A DNA stretch of 5,747 bases from Clostridiales bacterium UBA4959 (GTDB lineage Bacteria; Bacillota; Clostridia; Oscillospirales; CAG-272): NCBI GenBank assembly GCA_002397345.1, contig DHAH01000037.1, positions 6,039-11,785 on the forward strand, in the 5' to 3' direction. A model generated the notes under the pieces. The model made no database searches, had not been told where the DNA came from, and worked only from the letters and a program-made list of their open reading frames with translations. The position numbers and the translations under genes are program-made. Of the stretch, positions 4,000-5,747 are shown one piece after another (positions within the stretch are counted from its first letter, which is position 1; each line of letters starts with the position of its first letter).

Positions 4000-5344
4000 T
4001 CTTCAATCTTTTATAAATCTCAAACGACCTGCGCGCGCACTCCGAGATTTTTATCGGGTGGAAATCGGGGATCTCCGAATAAAGCGTATCGCGCAGCGGC
4101 GCGGTCCACTTTTCGGGCAGGTTTGACGCGCCCTGCATCGCGCCGGCTATCGAGCCGACTGTCGCGCCGTTGCAGTCGGTGTCCCAGCCGCACAAAACCG
4201 CCGTGGCGATCGACTTCTCGAAATCGCCGTTGCCCCATATTACAGAAGCCGCGACAGCGGCGACGTTGTTGTTGGTATGCACCCAGTTGTAATGGCTGAA
4301 CTCGCTCCACAACTTGCCGCACAGCTCCTCGACCGTCGCCGATTCTTCCGCGAACAGGACGGCTTTTTTTATGTCCGCATACAAACGCGAGGTTTTGGGA
4401 ATCACCGCCAAACCCGTGTCGACGCATTCGCGCGGACCGGCTCCGGCAAGCGCCGCCGCGATTGCAGCTGCGGTGAACATCGCGCCGTAAATACCGTTTT
4501 TCACATGCGAGAACGCCGCGTCGTTATACGCCATCTTCGCGGCGAGCCACGGATTTCCCGCCGCCGCATAAGCATAGCCGTCAATACGGATCTCCGCGCC
4601 TATCCACTCGCGGTAAGGATTGCGGTGGCACCGCACATAGTCGAGCTGCGTCCTGTAATCTTCGAAAGCCTTTATATTGGCATAGTTTATATAAGCGATA
4701 TTTTCGGCTGTGCAGACCTGGTTAAGCGTCAGCTTGTCATGCCACATATCGCCGACGTTGAACGGGTCGAAATCCGCTCCATGCCGCTCGAGCATGAGCA
4801 GCGCGGTAACCATATAACGGATATCGTCGTCGGAGCACATGGTGTCGATTTTTTCCGCCGTGCAGTTATGGCATATAATGTCGAGCCCGTGTTTCTCTTT
4901 CGCGGGCGAACTACGCGGCGCGTAATAGGAAATCGGCCACTGCCCGGCTTCCTCGAACCATCGTTTTACCCATGTCCAGCCGCCCTCGCCGTCCTTGCCG
5001 CAGACATAGGGATACGCCTCGAACGGTTTGCCCAGCGCGCAGGCGCAGCAGCGCCCCAGCCACGCGCCATGGATACGGTCGGCAATTTCATCGTCGCCGG
5101 GCTTGGCAAGCGCCGGCAAATCGCCTGTTGAAAGCGCCGTTATCTCCTCCCAGCCGTTGGGTTCGTTAAATGGATAATCGGGTGAAATCGTTAATTTCTC
5201 CATTTCATCAAGCAAAGCGATAATCGCGGCGATATCTCCGCCGCAAGCGTCGAGCCGTTCGCGGCAGCCGGTTACGTCGCAGCCCTCTTCCCCGCGCTGC
5301 TTGATTTCCTCATAAGCGATGTTTTTCAAATCGTTCCACGCCAT
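3992..5344 (-). CDS. ADP-ribosylglycohydrolase family protein
   Basis: 450 residues with the DraG/ARH fold signature. RIHGAWLGRCCACALGKPFE (90-109) is the typical entry helix. SDDDIRYM (171-178) is the first acidic cluster, and WDTDCNGATVGSIAGAM (387-403) supplies the second, with Asp388 and Asp390. In known members these residues hold two Mg2+ ions and the enzyme removes ADP-ribose from proteins or small molecules. The actual substrate of this subgroup is unknown. About 90 residues precede the catalytic domain, with many charged residues and no recognisable domain. The start is ATG 5344: AAGGA (5354-5358) is 9 nt before it but directly abuts the in-frame TTG at 5353. No signal peptide is visible, so it is cytosolic. 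It lies 27 nt after the metallo-beta-lactamase gene and overlaps the MNT gene by 8 nt. Confidence 0.88.
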   Translation of the reverse strand: MAWNDLKNIAYEEIKQRGEEGCDVTGCRERLDACGGDIAAIIALLDEMEKLTISPDYPFNEPNGWEEITALSTGDLPALAKPGDDEIADRIHGAWLGRCCACALGKPFEAYPYVCGKDGEGGWTWVKRWFEEAGQWPISYYAPRSSPAKEKHGLDIICHNCTAEKIDTMCSDDDIRYMVTALLMLERHGADFDPFNVGDMWHDKLTLNQVCTAENIAYINYANIKAFEDYRTQLDYVRCHRNPYREWIGAEIRIDGYAYAAAGNPWLAAKMAYNDAAFSHVKNGIYGAMFTAAAIAAALAGAGPRECVDTGLAVIPKTSRLYADIKKAVLFAEESATVEELCGKLWSEFSHYNWVHTNNNVAAVAASVIWGNGDFEKSIATAVLCGWDTDCNGATVGSIAGAMQGASNLPEKWTAPLRDTLYSEIPDFHPIKISECARRSFEIYKRLKNV

Positions 5345-5353
5345 TTTCGGCAA

Positions 5354-5358
5354 TCCTT
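5354..5358 (-). promoter_or_regulatory. RBS that sets the ADP-ribosylglycohydrolase start at ATG 5344
   Basis: Minus-strand AAGGA, within GGAAGGA (5354-5360), is 9 nt before ATG 5344. It leaves no spacing for the upstream in-frame TTG at 5353, which is therefore rejected as the start. Confidence 0.75.
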
Positions 5359-5371
5359 CCGTTATGTATAT

Positions 5372-5747
5372 TTATTTTGTGATTACTTCGATATTTTCGC
5401 CGTCGGTGCGCATGACAATCGTGCCGAAATCGTATGTGCCGTATACTTTTACTCCGGCATTCTCAAACTTTTTCAATGTTTCTGCGTGCGGATGACCGTA
5501 ATCGTTTATCTTTGCGCAGGAAATAACCGCTGTAGACGGGTCAGCCGCGTCGAGATATTTTTGCGAGGTTGAGGAAACCGAGCCGTGATGTCCTGCCTTC
5601 AGCACATCGCAGCGCAGTCCGTCCGCGCCGTATTTTTTAAGTTGGTCATTCTCTGATTTCACTTCGGCGTCGCCGGTAAAAAGAAACGACGCGCCGCCGT
5701 AATCGAGCCGGAGCACTACGCTTGAATCATTGAGATCACCGTAATCG
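5372..5747 (-). CDS. ComEC/Rec2-like metallo-beta-lactamase protein, C-terminal part (cut by window edge)
   Basis: The frame is open to the window edge, so the gene begins beyond 5747; 124 codons are visible before the stop. It reads NDSSVVLRLDYGGASFLFTGDAE, then KAGHHGS, then ISCAKINDYGHPH. These are the late metal-ligand motifs (Asp of TGDAE, His of GHHGS, His of GHPH) of the metallo-beta-lactamase domain found at the C-terminus of ComEC/Rec2. They also occur in stand-alone secreted hydrolases of this group in Clostridia. The missing N-terminal part (HxHxDH site) would decide whether membrane segments are present. In ComEC-type proteins the domain is thought to act as a nuclease during DNA uptake; for stand-alone versions the substrate is unknown. 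It is the first visible gene of the minus-strand cluster. Confidence 0.85.
   Translation of the reverse strand, partial: DYGDLNDSSVVLRLDYGGASFLFTGDAEVKSENDQLKKYGADGLRCDVLKAGHHGSVSSTSQKYLDAADPSTAVISCAKINDYGHPHAETLKKFENAGVKVYGTYDFGTIVMRTDGENIEVITK

Noticed and set aside
4277..5131. Long plus-strand open frame antisense to the ADP-ribosylglycohydrolase gene
   Set aside because: It is Arg/Val/Ala-rich with no domain or RBS signal, and it lies fully opposite a gene with clear catalytic motifs. It is a codon-bias shadow.
5345..5353. TTG at 5353 as start of the ADP-ribosylglycohydrolase
   Set aside because: The Shine-Dalgarno AAGGA directly abuts it, leaving no spacing; ATG 5344 has a 9-nt spacing.
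1..5747. CRISPR array, tRNA, rRNA or transposase genes
   Set aside because: I saw no regularly spaced direct repeats, no cloverleaf with a TTC-loop signature, no rRNA stretches and no transposase or integrase motifs in any frame.

Overview
The window reads as a piece of chromosome from a spore-forming Firmicute of the class Clostridia, probably an uncultured gut-type anaerobe. The evidence is a clear forespore sigma factor (SigG), a Clostridia-style solute-binding lipoprotein, an ECF-type S component, strong AGGAG/GGGAGG ribosome binding sites and sigma-A promoters close to consensus. Most genes are moderately GC-rich. One stretch around 3646-4000 is much more AT-rich.

Layout. (1) 1-352, minus: N-terminal part of a solute-binding lipoprotein with a well-formed promoter (402-430) and RBS. 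(2) 353-646: divergent intergenic region. On the plus strand it carries a sequence that fits the SigF/SigG promoter pattern, just before sigG. (3) 647-1441, plus: sigG, followed by a hairpin and a strong bidirectional-type terminator (1559-1586). (4) 1587-1934: no gene. It holds a possible dispersed-repeat fragment, a perfect sigma-A promoter (1695-1723) and a leader of about 200 nt. The leader contains several helices and ends in an intrinsic terminator (1877-1913) directly before the RBS of the next gene. (5) 1935-3048, plus: an ECF transporter S component and an overlapping P-loop small-molecule kinase of the uridine-kinase/phosphoribulokinase type, plausibly an uptake-and-phosphorylate salvage pair controlled by the leader. 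(6) 3049-3153: two strong inverted repeats between convergent genes. (7) 3154-5747, minus: a run of closely packed genes, in transcription order a ComEC/Rec2-like metallo-beta-lactamase protein (cut by the window edge), an ADP-ribosylglycohydrolase, an MNT nucleotidyltransferase, a 23-codon relic that looks like the start of the HEPN partner gene, and purE.

Two regions deserve most attention. The first is the structured leader of the ECF/kinase operon. It has the architecture of a transcription-terminating riboswitch, but I cannot match it to a class I know. The second is the AT-rich MNT/HEPN-remnant island lodged between the ADP-ribosylglycohydrolase and purE genes. Here the toxin-type partner seems reduced to a small ORF whose stop codon overlaps the purE start codon.
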